Both the position numbers and the translations under genes were made by a program. The notes under the pieces were generated by a model that did no database searches, had not been told where the DNA came from, and saw nothing but the letters and a program-made list of their open reading frames with translations. From Streptomyces sp. NA02950 (lineage in GTDB: Bacteria > Actinomycetota > Actinomycetes > Streptomycetales > Streptomycetaceae): a stretch of DNA of 64,000 bases. The DNA is taken from positions 8,462,001 through 8,526,000 of the forward strand of contig NZ_CP054916.1 of assembly GCF_013364155.1 (NCBI RefSeq), given 5' to 3'. Every line of letters begins with the position of its first letter. The stretch's first letter is position 1. Positions 8,012 through 22,190 of this stretch are shown here, piece after piece.

Positions 8012-9514
8012 CTACGACTGGATCCACCCGAACGACCGCTCCACCGCCCGCCGCCAGTTCTCGTACTCCGCCTCCCGGCGCCCGGGGTCCATCGTGGGCA
8101 TCCACTGACCGGCCCGGTGCCAGTTGCGGCGGAGCCCCTCGAGGTCCGGCCAGTAGCCCACGGCCAGGCCCGCGGCGTAGGCCGCGCCCAGCGAGACGGT
8201 CTCGGAGACCATGGGCCGTACCACGGGGACATCGAGCACATCGGCCACGAACTGCATCAGCAGGTTGTTGGCCGTCATACCGCCGTCGACCTTCAGGGCC
8301 TTCAGCGGCTCGGGCGAGTCCGCGTTCATGGCGTCGATGACTTCGCGCGTCTGCCAGCCCGTGGCCTCCAGCACCGCGCGGGCGAGATGTCCCTTGGTGA
8401 TGTACGAGGTGAGGCCGATGATGACCCCGCGGGCGTCGCTGCGCCAGTGCGGGGCGAAGAGCCCGGAGAACGCGGGAACGATGTAACAGCCGCCGTTGTC
8501 CTCGACGGTACGGGCGAGGGTCTCGATCTCGGGGGCGCTGTGGATCAGACCCAGCCGGTCCCGGAACCACTGCACCAGCGAACCGGTGACCGCGATCGGC
8601 CCCTCCAGGGCGTAGACCGTCGGTTCGTCCCCGATCTTGTACCCCACCGTGGTGAGCAGCCCGTGCCGGGAGCGCACCAGGTTGGTGCCGGTGTTCATCA
8701 GCAGGAAGCTGCCGGTTCCGTAGGTGCACTTCGCCTCTCCGGTGGCGAAGCAGGTCTGTCCGAAGAGCGCCGCCTGCTGGTCGCCGAGCGCGGCACAGAT
8801 ACGCACGTCGGGCAGCAGCGCACGGGCCACTCCGTAGCACTCGGCGGACGGACGGATCTCCGGCAGCATCGGACGGGGCACCCCGAAGTAGCTCAGCAGT
8901 TCGTCGTCCCAGGCCAGGGTGCGGATGTTCATCAGCATCGTGCGGCTGGCATTGGTGGCGTCGGTGATGTGCAGTCCGCCGTTGGGTCCGCCGGTGAGAT
9001 TCCAGATCAGCCAGCTCTCCACGGTGCCGAACAGCACCTCGCCGCGTTCCGCGCGCTCGTGCAGGCCGTCGACATGGTCGAACAGCCAGCGGATCCGCGG
9101 CGCGGAGAAATAGGTCGTGGGCGACAGACCGCAGCGGTCGAGGAAGAAGCCGTCACCGGTGGTGCGCCGCAGCTGCTCCACCAGAGCGTCGGTGCGGGTG
9201 TCCTGCCAGGTGATGGCGTGGCCGATGGGGATGCCGGTCGCGCGGTCCCAGACGACCGTGGTCTCACGCTGGTTCGCGATGCCGATCGCCGCCACCTGGT
9301 CCGGGCCGATACCCGCGTTGCCGAGCGCCCGGGGCACGATGCGTTGCAGATTGGCCCAGATCTCGGCGGCGTCGTGTTCCACCCAGCCGGGCTGGGTGAA
9401 GTACGACTGGTGTTCCCTCTGTGCGACGGACACCAGGCGTCCTTGGTGGTCGAAAAGGATGCACCGGGTGGAGGTGGTGCCCTGGTCAATGGAGATCACA
9501 TAGCGTTCAACCAT
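8012..9514 (-). CDS. glpK: Glycerol kinase
   Basis: A 500-residue FGGY-family kinase, starting at the ATG complementary to 9512-9514. Signatures include SIDQGTTSTRCILFD at the N-terminus, GIANQRETTVVWDR, WQDTRTD, FGTVESWLIWNLTGG, ALGDQQAALFGQ, CTYGTGSFLLMNTG and VDGGMTANNLLMQF. It phosphorylates glycerol to sn-glycerol 3-phosphate with ATP in the cytoplasm. It lies 43 bases downstream of an IclR-family gene in the same direction, which is the regulator/glycerol-gene pairing known from the Streptomyces gyl system. No facilitator glpF or dehydrogenase glpD accompanies it, so this is a reduced or secondary glycerol locus. Confidence 0.95.
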   Translation of the reverse strand: MVERYVISIDQGTTSTRCILFDHQGRLVSVAQREHQSYFTQPGWVEHDAAEIWANLQRIVPRALGNAGIGPDQVAAIGIANQRETTVVWDRATGIPIGHAITWQDTRTDALVEQLRRTTGDGFFLDRCGLSPTTYFSAPRIRWLFDHVDGLHERAERGEVLFGTVESWLIWNLTGGPNGGLHITDATNASRTMLMNIRTLAWDDELLSYFGVPRPMLPEIRPSAECYGVARALLPDVRICAALGDQQAALFGQTCFATGEAKCTYGTGSFLLMNTGTNLVRSRHGLLTTVGYKIGDEPTVYALEGPIAVTGSLVQWFRDRLGLIHSAPEIETLARTVEDNGGCYIVPAFSGLFAPHWRSDARGVIIGLTSYITKGHLARAVLEATGWQTREVIDAMNADSPEPLKALKVDGGMTANNLLMQFVADVLDVPVVRPMVSETVSLGAAYAAGLAVGYWPDLEGLRRNWHRAGQWMPTMDPGRREAEYENWRRAVERSFGWIQS

Positions 9515-9557
9515 GGCCTGGCCTGTCTTCGCGCGGGTTCGAGCAGGACATGGGGTA

Positions 9558-10325
9558 TCACCAGCGGGCCGCACCGAGGTCTCGGGAGACCGCCCGTGCG
9601 GCATCGCGCACCAGGCCGACGAGCGGGGGGTTCGGCTTGCCCTTGCTGTCGCAGAGGCGATCCACGGATCCGGACACCCCGATGGCGCCGACCACCAGGC
9701 CGCCCTGTCCGCGGATCGGCGCCGCGACATCCGCTTCACCCATGATCATTTCTTGGACCGCGGCCGCCCATCCGGCCTCCCGGATCTCGCCGAGCGCTCT
9801 GCCCAGCTGGTGGTGGGAGACGAGGGTGTGCCGGGTGTAGCCCTCTGGTTCTGCTTCCATAACCGGCTCCAGGGGTGTCGCCCCGTACGCCAGCAGGACC
9901 TTCCCCAGGGCGCTGGCGTGCAGGGGCAGCAGGGATCCCACGTCCAGGGTCTGAAATGTGTCGTCAGGACGGAAGACGTGGTGGACGATGAGTACCTTGC
10001 CCTCGAGGGGCACGCCGAGCCGGACTGCCTCACCGCTGCGGGCGGCGAGGGCATCGGCCCAGTTGATGGAGCGGGAGCGCAGCTCGTTGATATCGAGATA
10101 GCTGGTTCCCAGGTGGAGCAGCGCGGCGCCGAGCTGGTACTTGCCGGTCTCCTTGTCCTGCTCGACGAAGTCCACGCTCTGGAGGGTGCGCAGTATGCCG
10201 TGTGCGGTGCCCTTCGCCAGGCCCAGCGCGGCCGCCACCTCGCCCAGGCCGAGCCGTCCGGAGCCCTGGGCGAGCAGCCGCAGGATCGCCGCCGCCCGCT
10301 CGATCGACTGCACCGGGCCGGCCAT
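9558..10325 (-). CDS. IclR family transcriptional regulator (GylR-like)
   Basis: A 255-residue regulator. Residues 5-70 form the winged helix (VQSIERAAAILRLLAQ, LGEVAAALGLAKGTAHGILR), and residues 80-250 form the IclR effector domain (GTSYLDINELRSRS, LPLHASALGKVLLAYG, REAGWAAAVQEMIMGEADVAAPI, GAIGVSGS). It is followed by glpK after 43 bases on the same strand, so it is probably cotranscribed and probably controls glycerol use, as GylR does in Streptomyces. This role is inferred from context. Direct repeats upstream of its start (10358-10438) may be its binding sites. Confidence 0.9.
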   Translation of the reverse strand: MAGPVQSIERAAAILRLLAQGSGRLGLGEVAAALGLAKGTAHGILRTLQSVDFVEQDKETGKYQLGAALLHLGTSYLDINELRSRSINWADALAARSGEAVRLGVPLEGKVLIVHHVFRPDDTFQTLDVGSLLPLHASALGKVLLAYGATPLEPVMEAEPEGYTRHTLVSHHQLGRALGEIREAGWAAAVQEMIMGEADVAAPIRGQGGLVVGAIGVSGSVDRLCDSKGKPNPPLVGLVRDAARAVSRDLGAARW

Positions 10326-10626
10326 GTCGCGATCGTAGCTCTATGTCCCCTCATTCAGCTTGTTGACCAGAGTTGTTCGCTGACGGGAGGTGATCCCCTT
10401 TGGTGCCGTTAGCTGCATGTTTCCGCGCTTGTTCAGCGTTGTACAAAAACGTTCGGTAATGCCGACCAGGATTCGTTGACCGCGCCTTTGTGCGCCCATA
10501 GCGTCCCTATCAGAACAGCCCCGACATCCGGGGTGACTTGCCGGTCGTTATTCGGCCGGAGGCCGACAGGCAACCCACTGGGCGCTCGACAGGGCAGTGC
10601 CCGGCAGAGCACCCGGAGGAGGAGAA
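10326..10626. promoter_or_regulatory. Divergent promoter region with repeated TTGTT boxes
   Basis: This 300-base spacer separates the leftward IclR gene from the rightward ATPase gene. Three similar boxes lie in it: GCTTGTTGACC (about 10358-10368), GAGTTGTTCGC (10370-10380) and GCTTGTTCAGC (about 10427-10437). Read on the minus strand they give repeated GAACAA or CAACAA cores just upstream of the IclR gene. They could be operators for autoregulation. No firm -35/-10 pair was recognised. Confidence 0.4.
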
Positions 10627-11280
10627 GTGGCGGACCAGCTGAGTTTTTCGACGGTCGGCGGCGCCCCGCCGACTGATCCCCGCGTGGGAGCGGCTCCCGT
10701 GGTCGCAGCGGGGGACTGGAGCGTTCCCCGGGCATTCGGCTTCGTGGGGCCCACCGTTCCCACCCAGACGCCGGCGCCGTTCATCGGCCCCCAGCTGAGC
10801 GGGGCGGGCTCGCCGCACGGGACGGCGCCGGGCGGCGGTCAGGCCGGACCCGCCGAGGGTGCGCCTTTCGGCCATGTCGACCACCGTACCGACCACCATC
10901 TCCCGGTGCCGCACCTCCACGAGGCCGTCGCCGGGGTACGGCGACGGGCGCAGCTGCTGCTGGACGAGTGGGATCTGCCTGCCGAATGCCTCGAGGACGC
11001 GCTCATGGTGATCTCCGAGCTGATCACCAATGCGGTGCTGCACGCGCTTCCCCCCGCCGTACTGCGGCTGTGCTCGAGCGAGACCGACGGCTGCCGCACC
11101 CTGCGCATCGAGGTCACCGACGGTGGCCCCGCGCCCCGGGCCGAGCAGGTGGGCGAGGGGATCGAGCCGGACGAACACGGCCGGGGGATCGGCATCGTCT
11201 CCGCGCTGTCGTCCTGCCACGGCACCCGGGTGGGCTGTTCCGGGGTCACCCGCTGGGCGGAGCTGCCGGTCGCCGTCTGA
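10627..11280 (+). CDS. ATP-binding anti-sigma-type (HATPase_c, RsbW/SpoIIAB-like) protein
   Basis: A 217-residue protein starting at the GTG at 10627 behind a very strong GGAGGAGGAG. Residues 1-95 are a low-complexity Gly/Pro/Ala region. The second half is a GHKL ATPase fold: N-box ELITNAVLHA, G1 box EVTDGGPAPR, and a G2-like box HGRGIGIVSALSS. Streptomyces encode dozens of these as anti-sigma or regulatory kinases. The long disordered N-terminus is unusual. A relic of a PP2C-type phosphatase, the usual partner class, follows on the opposite strand. The target is unknown. Confidence 0.85.
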   Translation: MADQLSFSTVGGAPPTDPRVGAAPVVAAGDWSVPRAFGFVGPTVPTQTPAPFIGPQLSGAGSPHGTAPGGGQAGPAEGAPFGHVDHRTDHHLPVPHLHEAVAGVRRRAQLLLDEWDLPAECLEDALMVISELITNAVLHALPPAVLRLCSSETDGCRTLRIEVTDGGPAPRAEQVGEGIEPDEHGRGIGIVSALSSCHGTRVGCSGVTRWAELPVAV

Positions 11281-11329
11281 CGAGCGCCCCCACCTCATGT
11301 GGCGCCGTCCGCACACCGCGTCGCCAGGT

Positions 11330-11768
11330 GTCAGAGCACGGTGCGTACCGCCTGGAGCCCCTTGCCGCGGACATCGCCGACGATGGCGCGCTCACCGTGC
11401 TGGGTGGCGCGGATGTCGAAAAGATCCCCGCCCATCATGGTGCCCCGCCTCGGCGGGGCAGTGGAGCGCCGCCGCCAGCACATGCCCCACCTCGTGCGGC
11501 AGCGGCCGCAGCAGGGTGCGCATCAGGGCCTCGGCCACCGAGCCGGCGTGCATCAGATCGGCTTCCTGACGCTTCCGGTGCGCCGCCAGGATGGTACCGA
11601 GGGCGCCGACCAGGGCGTGGCGATGTAGATGGCCACGCAGTGGCGTTCCCAGATGCAGTCCACGCTGCGGCCCGCACAGCACGGGCCAGCCCGCGCAGGC
11701 TGTGTGCGTCCAGCCGCCGGGCGGGGCCGGGGAGCGGGGGGCGGTACGGGTTCGGGCGTGTCGGTCAT
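11330..11768 (-). pseudogene. PP2C/SpoIIE-family phosphatase relic
   Basis: Read leftward from the ATG complementary to 11766-11768, fragments of a membrane-linked PP2C phosphatase appear in changing frames: an N-terminal stretch rich in Pro and Arg, HALVGALGTILAAHRKRQEADL, then AGSVAEALMRTLLRPLPHEVG with LAAALHCPAEAG, and finally, in another frame, GGDLFDIRATQHGERAIVGD followed by VRGKGLQAVRTVL and a stop near 11330. The metal-binding segment G-G-D-L-F-D and G-D-V-R-G-K-G-L are intact as words, but at least one frameshift separates them, and the C-terminal 150 residues of such enzymes are gone. This is a decayed RsbU-like gene. Confidence 0.7.
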
Positions 11769-11825
11769 GATCGCATCGTAGGTTGCAGAGGATCCTCTGC
11801 GAAGAGTCCTCTGCCTCTCTCCCCC

Positions 11826-11892
11826 TTGACCGACGTGGCCCGTCGGCCAAGCCTTTCCATCCTCATATATAAACGTCGTCCACATACGTGGA
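11826..11892 (+). promoter_or_regulatory. Candidate gudD promoter and operator
   Basis: An unusually AT-rich patch (ATATATAAAC at 11865-11874) stands out in this GC-rich DNA. A TTGACC sits at 11826, too far away to pair with it simply. Just downstream, TCCACATACGTGGA (11879-11892) is an inverted repeat with 5-base arms. It lies about 55 bases before the gudD start. The patch is a plausible -10 region with an operator overlapping the transcription start. Confidence 0.45.
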
Positions 11893-11946
11893 ACAAGTGT
11901 GAGGCGGCGGCCGTACGGGAAACCCAGCCCTCAGGAGCGCCCCGTC

Positions 11947-13278
11947 ATGAGACAACCGACCGTCACCGCCTTCTCCGTCTATCCGGTCGCCGGACGGGAC
12001 TGCATGGAGCTGAACCTCTCCGGTGCGCACGGCCCCTACTTCACCCGCAACGTGGTGGTGCTCCAGGACTCCGAGGGCCGCACCGGACTGGGCGAGGTGC
12101 CGGGCGGGGAGCTGATCACCCGGACACTGCGCGACGCCGAACCCCTCGTCGCCGGAGCACGGCTGGGCGACTACCAGCGGGTGCTGCGCGCGATGGGCGA
12201 CCGGTTCGGCGACCGCGACGCAGGTGGCCGGGGTGCGCAGACCTTCGACCTGCGCACCGCCGTCCACGCCGTGACCGCCGTCGAATCCGCGCTGCTCGAC
12301 CTCCTCGGGCAGCACCTGGAAGTGCCCGTCGCCGCCCTGCTCGGCGACGGACAGCGGCGCGAGACGGTCCGGGTCCTCGGCTACCTCTTCTACGTGGGCG
12401 ACCCCGACCGCACCGACCTGGACTACGCACGCGAACCCGACGCGACCGCCGAGTGGTACCGCATCCGCCACGAGGAGGCGCTCACCCCCGAGGCCATCGT
12501 CCGTCAGGCCGAGGCCGCCCATGAGCTGTACGGCTTCCGCGACTTCAAGCTCAAGGGCGGTGTCCTGGAGGGGGCCGAGGAGGCCAGGGCGGTACGGGCG
12601 CTCAAGGAGCGCTTCCCCGGGGCCCGGATCACCCTCGACCCCAACGGCGCCTGGTCCCTGCGCGAGGCGGTCGAGCTGTGCCGGCCCCTGGTGGACACCC
12701 TGGCCTACGCCGAGGACCCGTGCGGAGCCGAAGGGGGCTACTCCGGACGGGAGATCCTGGCCGAATTCCGGCGGGCCACCGGACTGCCCACGGCGACCAA
12801 CATGGTGGCGACGGACTGGCGCCAACTGGCCCACGCACTGGCCCTCCAGTCGGTGTCCATCCCGCTGGCCGATCCGCACTTCTGGACCATGCGCGGTTCG
12901 GTACGGGTCGCCCAGCTGTGCCACGCCACGGGCCTGACCTGGGGGTGCCACTCCAACAACCACTTCGACATCTCCCTGGCCATGGTGGCCCACTGCGGTG
13001 CCGCGGCCCCCGGCGAGTACAACGCCCTGGACACGCACTGGATCTGGCAGGAGGGACTGGAGCGCCTCACCACCGACCCCCCGCGGATCAGCGACGGGGA
13101 GATCACCCTCCCGGACGCCCCCGGGCTCGGTGTCACCCTCGACCGGGACCGGCTGCTGGCGGCCCATGAGCTCCACCGGGAGAAGGCGCTCAACGCGCGG
13201 GACGACGCGGCCGGTATGCGGTACCTGGTTCCCGGGTGGACATTTGATGCCAAGCGCCCCTGCCTGGTGCGCCCTTGA
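11947..13278 (+). CDS. gudD: Glucarate dehydratase
   Basis: A 443-residue enolase-superfamily enzyme that aligns end to end with E. coli Gud[50 protein letters not shown] with the catalytic KxK lysine, [11 protein letters not shown] and [10 protein letters not shown] for metal ligands, then [29 protein letters not shown] with the catalytic His, and a C-terminal [13 protein letters not shown]. It dehydrates D-glucarate to 5-keto-4-deoxyglucarate in the cytoplasm. The ATG at 11947 is preceded by AGGAG. No transporter, aldolase or reductase of the pathway is adjacent. An operator-like inverted repeat lies upstream. Confidence 0.95.
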   Translation: MRQPTVTAFSVYPVAGRDCMELNLSGAHGPYFTRNVVVLQDSEGRTGLGEVPGGELITRTLRDAEPLVAGARLGDYQRVLRAMGDRFGDRDAGGRGAQTFDLRTAVHAVTAVESALLDLLGQHLEVPVAALLGDGQRRETVRVLGYLFYVGDPDRTDLDYAREPDATAEWYRIRHEEALTPEAIVRQAEAAHELYGFRDFKLKGGVLEGAEEARAVRALKERFPGARITLDPNGAWSLREAVELCRPLVDTLAYAEDPCGAEGGYSGREILAEFRRATGLPTATNMVATDWRQLAHALALQSVSIPLADPHFWTMRGSVRVAQLCHATGLTWGCHSNNHFDISLAMVAHCGAAAPGEYNALDTHWIWQEGLERLTTDPPRISDGEITLPDAPGLGVTLDRDRLLAAHELHREKALNARDDAAGMRYLVPGWTFDAKRPCLVRP

Positions 13279-13444
13279 CCGCGGACCGCCGACTCGATGG
13301 GATCGGACGGGTGCGGTGTGTCGGGGCGTCGGTGATTGACATGCCGACGCGATCTGGGGGACGTTCGTCTTCTTGAGCGTGGGTCATCCACGTCCCGGAA
13401 CCGAAGAGCGTGGTCCGTTTCGTTCGACGCATGGGGGAATCCGA

Positions 13445-15118
13445 GTGGCTTTAGAGCCGTCCGTCAGCCCTGCCGGTCCCGATCCCTCCGCCGGCGGAGG
13501 GGGGCCACTGCCGGGGGGCCGCCGGCCCTCCGCGCCACCCGGTTCCGGCGCCTCGAAGTGGTGGACGCTGACGGCGGCCGTGCTCGGGACGTTCATGCTG
13601 ATGCTCGACCTCAGCGTGGTGAACGTGGCCCTGCCGGTGATCCGCCAGGAGCTGGACGCCGGGTTCGAGGAGGTGCAGTGGGTGCTCGACGCCTATGCGC
13701 TCACCCTCGCGGTCTTCCTGCTCACCGCCGGGGCGCTGGCCGACACCCTCGGCCGTAAGAAGATCTTCCAGGTCGGGTTCGTCGTCTTCACGCTGGCATC
13801 CCTGGCCTGCGGAGTGTCCAACACCGGCCTCGCCCTGGACATCTCCCGCGGTGCCCAGGGCGTGGGCGGAGCCGTGCTGTTCGCCGTCGCCCCCGCGCTG
13901 ATCTCCCATCAGTTCCGCGGCAGGGAACGGGCGGTCGCGTTCTCCGTGTTCGGGGCCATCATCGGACTGGCCGTCGCCCTGGGACCGCTGATCGGCGCCG
14001 CACTGGTCACCACCGCGAGCTGGCGGTGGATCTTCTACCTGAACATCCCGATCGGGGTGTTCGCGATCGTCATCACCGCCGTGTTCGTCCGTGAGTCATG
14101 CGATCCACGGGCTCGTGGCGTGGACGTACCCGGTCTGCTGGTGCTGTCGGTCGCGCTGCTCGCCCTCGTCCTGGGGCTGATCCGGGGCCCACAGGACGGC
14201 TGGAGCGATCCGAAGATCATCGGCCTGGGTGTGCTGGCGGTGGCGGGCCTCGCCCTGTTCGTCGTGGTGGAGCGCCGCCGCGGACCCGCGGCGATGCTCG
14301 ACATGAGCCTGTTCGGCAATGTGACCTTCGTCGGTCTGGCCCTGGTCGCCCTCTTCGCCTACATGGCCGGTACGACCTCCATCTTCCTGGAGGCCAACTA
14401 CGTCGAGAACGTCCTCGGGCTGAGCGCGTGGGAGACCGGTGTCCGCTTCCTGCCATTGACCTTCGGCATGCTCGTCGCCGGGACCGTGGCGGGTATGGTG
14501 ATGAATCGCATCCCTACCCGGCTGCTGCTGTTCGGCTGTGGAGCGTTTCTGTGTGCAGCCATGCTCCTGGTTCTGCTGGCCGACCAGGACTCGTCGTGGA
14601 CGGCGCTGCTTCCGAGCATGATCGCCGCTGGTATCGGAATGGGGGCCTTCAATCCGCCACGCGCGTCGGTCGCGATGCTGGTCGCCGAACCGGCCCGGGC
14701 CGGGATGGCCTCGGGCGCGAGTGAGACATTCCAGCAGATCGGAGTGGCACTCGGAATCGCGGCCACCGGTTCGCTGTTCCAGAACCACGTGGCGCGGGAA
14801 TTCTCCGACAGTGCGGTCGGCAAACAGCTCGGTGACTCCGGAGTGGACACCCACACTCTCGGTGTCACCATCGCCAACGGCGGTGCCAGAGAAGCGAGTG
14901 AGGCCATTCCGGGGCCCCTGCGGCAGGACTTTCTCCGTTCCGCCGACAGCGTATTCGTCAGCAGTATGCATCTGTGTTTTGTGGTGCTGGCCGTGGTCGC
15001 CGGGATCGGCGCCGTCACCGCCCTGCTGTTCATCCGGCGGCGCGACATGCGCGAGGACGTTCCCGAGGATGTGGAAGCCGAGTCGGACATGTCGAAGCTG
15101 GCAGTCTCGGACCGGTGA
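13445..15118 (+). CDS. MFS drug exporter, DHA2 (14-helix) family
   Basis: A 557-residue transporter. About 35 low-complexity residues precede the first helix. Family signatures are FMLMLDLSVVNVALPVI in helix 1, WVLDAYALTLAVFLLTAGAL in helix 2, and ALADTLGRKKIF as the motif A loop, followed by further helices, giving about 14 in all. Such antiporters export small molecules using the proton gradient. As the first gene of the cluster it most likely exports the product or gives self-resistance. I used the GTG at 13445 behind GGGGGA; an in-frame GTG at 13373 is an alternative. Codon 3 is TTA (13451-13453), a leucine codon read only by the bldA tRNA. Confidence 0.92.
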   Translation: MALEPSVSPAGPDPSAGGGGPLPGGRRPSAPPGSGASKWWTLTAAVLGTFMLMLDLSVVNVALPVIRQELDAGFEEVQWVLDAYALTLAVFLLTAGALADTLGRKKIFQVGFVVFTLASLACGVSNTGLALDISRGAQGVGGAVLFAVAPALISHQFRGRERAVAFSVFGAIIGLAVALGPLIGAALVTTASWRWIFYLNIPIGVFAIVITAVFVRESCDPRARGVDVPGLLVLSVALLALVLGLIRGPQDGWSDPKIIGLGVLAVAGLALFVVVERRRGPAAMLDMSLFGNVTFVGLALVALFAYMAGTTSIFLEANYVENVLGLSAWETGVRFLPLTFGMLVAGTVAGMVMNRIPTRLLLFGCGAFLCAAMLLVLLADQDSSWTALLPSMIAAGIGMGAFNPPRASVAMLVAEPARAGMASGASETFQQIGVALGIAATGSLFQNHVAREFSDSAVGKQLGDSGVDTHTLGVTIANGGAREASEAIPGPLRQDFLRSADSVFVSSMHLCFVVLAVVAGIGAVTALLFIRRRDMREDVPEDVEAESDMSKLAVSDR

Positions 15119-15164
15119 CGCGTAAGCTCGTCGCACCATCGGAACAGTGGGAAGGAAACGGGGA

Positions 15165-16190
15165 GTGGCTGTCTTGACCCCCTCGATCGGCATTGCGGGG
15201 ACCGGGAATTATCTGCCGCACGAGCCGATCAGCCTGGAGTCGTATGTCGAAGCGGGTCTGGAACTGAGCCCGATGGACAACGGACCGCTGCTGCGGGCCC
15301 CGCAGTGGCGGCACCACATCGCACCGGGTGAGCGGGCCAGTGAGATGATCGAACGGGCCGCGGCCCCGATGTTCGAGCGGCTCGGAGTCGATCCCGCCCG
15401 CGATGTGGACCTACTAGTCACCAATGTGCTGCTGCCCGACGATCTGTTCACCGGATGCGGCGCCGACACCGCCCACCGGATGGGGATGTCGCCCGAGTGG
15501 ATCATCGATCTGCACAACGGCGGCTGTGCGTCCTTCCAGTACATGCTGAAGATCGTCGCGCCCATCATGGCCGTTGAAGGCGCCAGGACCGCGCTGCTGG
15601 CCAATGTGCAGAACACCGCGGGCCAGATATTCGCCCAGGACGGCAACCGCTTCAAATCGCACAGTGTCGCCGCCGGTGACGGCTGCGGAGTCGCCCTGGT
15701 CACCCTCGACCCCGGCCCCGACACGCCCCGGCTGCTGGGCACGCGCACCCGTAACACCCCCGCCACCGCACGCGACCTCGGCATGGCGACCTCCGACGGC
15801 CGGCACCACTGGCAGACCGGCGACAGCGTCCTCGATGTGCAGTTCGACGCCGCGAAGACCAAGGAGACCCTGGAGCTGGGCAACCGGCTGGTGCCCGAGC
15901 TCGTCCGCGAACTGAGCGAGCAGTGCGCGTTCGACGTCGACGAGATCGATGTCCTCGTCACCAACCAGCCGAACCGTATCTTCCTGCGCAACTGGCGCAA
16001 TGGACTGGGGATCGACGCCGAGCGCCATATCGACACCTACGACCGCTTCGGCAATCTCTACGGCGCGGGAGTGCCCGTCACCCTGCACGACGCGGTCACC
16101 GCCGGCCGTATCAAGCCCGGCAATCTTGTGGTCACGGCGGGCTTCGCGCATGCCGGGGATTTCGCCGCGGCGGCCGCCTTCCGATGGTGA
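15165..16190 (+). CDS. KASIII-like (FabH-fold) enzyme with altered catalytic triad
   Basis: A 341-residue thiolase-fold protein starting at the GTG at 15165 behind GAAGGAAA. The nucleophile cysteine is about residue 121 (NGGCASFQYM). The usual HQAN motif, which carries the catalytic His, is VTNQPNRIFLRNW here, putting Asn (about 267) in the His position. The second catalytic Asn is kept near 297 (FGNLYGAGVPVTL). A Cys-Asn-Asn centre should not decarboxylate malonyl-ACP normally. FabH relatives with changed triads act as acyltransferases or in unusual condensations (CerJ is a known KASIII-type acyltransferase with a different change). It lies between the exporter and the PKS gene and may supply the starter to the N-terminal ACP of the PKS. 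Confidence 0.85.
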   Translation: MAVLTPSIGIAGTGNYLPHEPISLESYVEAGLELSPMDNGPLLRAPQWRHHIAPGERASEMIERAAAPMFERLGVDPARDVDLLVTNVLLPDDLFTGCGADTAHRMGMSPEWIIDLHNGGCASFQYMLKIVAPIMAVEGARTALLANVQNTAGQIFAQDGNRFKSHSVAAGDGCGVALVTLDPGPDTPRLLGTRTRNTPATARDLGMATSDGRHHWQTGDSVLDVQFDAAKTKETLELGNRLVPELVRELSEQCAFDVDEIDVLVTNQPNRIFLRNWRNGLGIDAERHIDTYDRFGNLYGAGVPVTLHDAVTAGRIKPGNLVVTAGFAHAGDFAAAAAFRW

Positions 16191-16407
16191 TCCCCCGCCG
16201 AACCGGATAACAACCGCACACTCAATGACCAGAAGATGTCGCGGAGTTGACTGTGAAGAAAACGGGGTTACCTCCTCCCGGATGTGAATGGCATGGCGAG
16301 CACATCGGACGAGGGAAAGCATCACGACGTCCGCCTCCCACCTCATCACCGGGGCCACCGGCCCCCTTTTGCGGCCCGACCGAAGGTTCGTAGAAAGGGT
16401 GGACACC

Positions 16408-22176
<5,769 letters not shown>

Positions 22177-22190
22177 TTGGACCCACACCT

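Noticed and set aside
8117..9745. 542-codon plus-strand frame opposite glpK
   Set aside because: Antisense of a well-conserved glycerol kinase; composition is typical of reverse-frame shadows.
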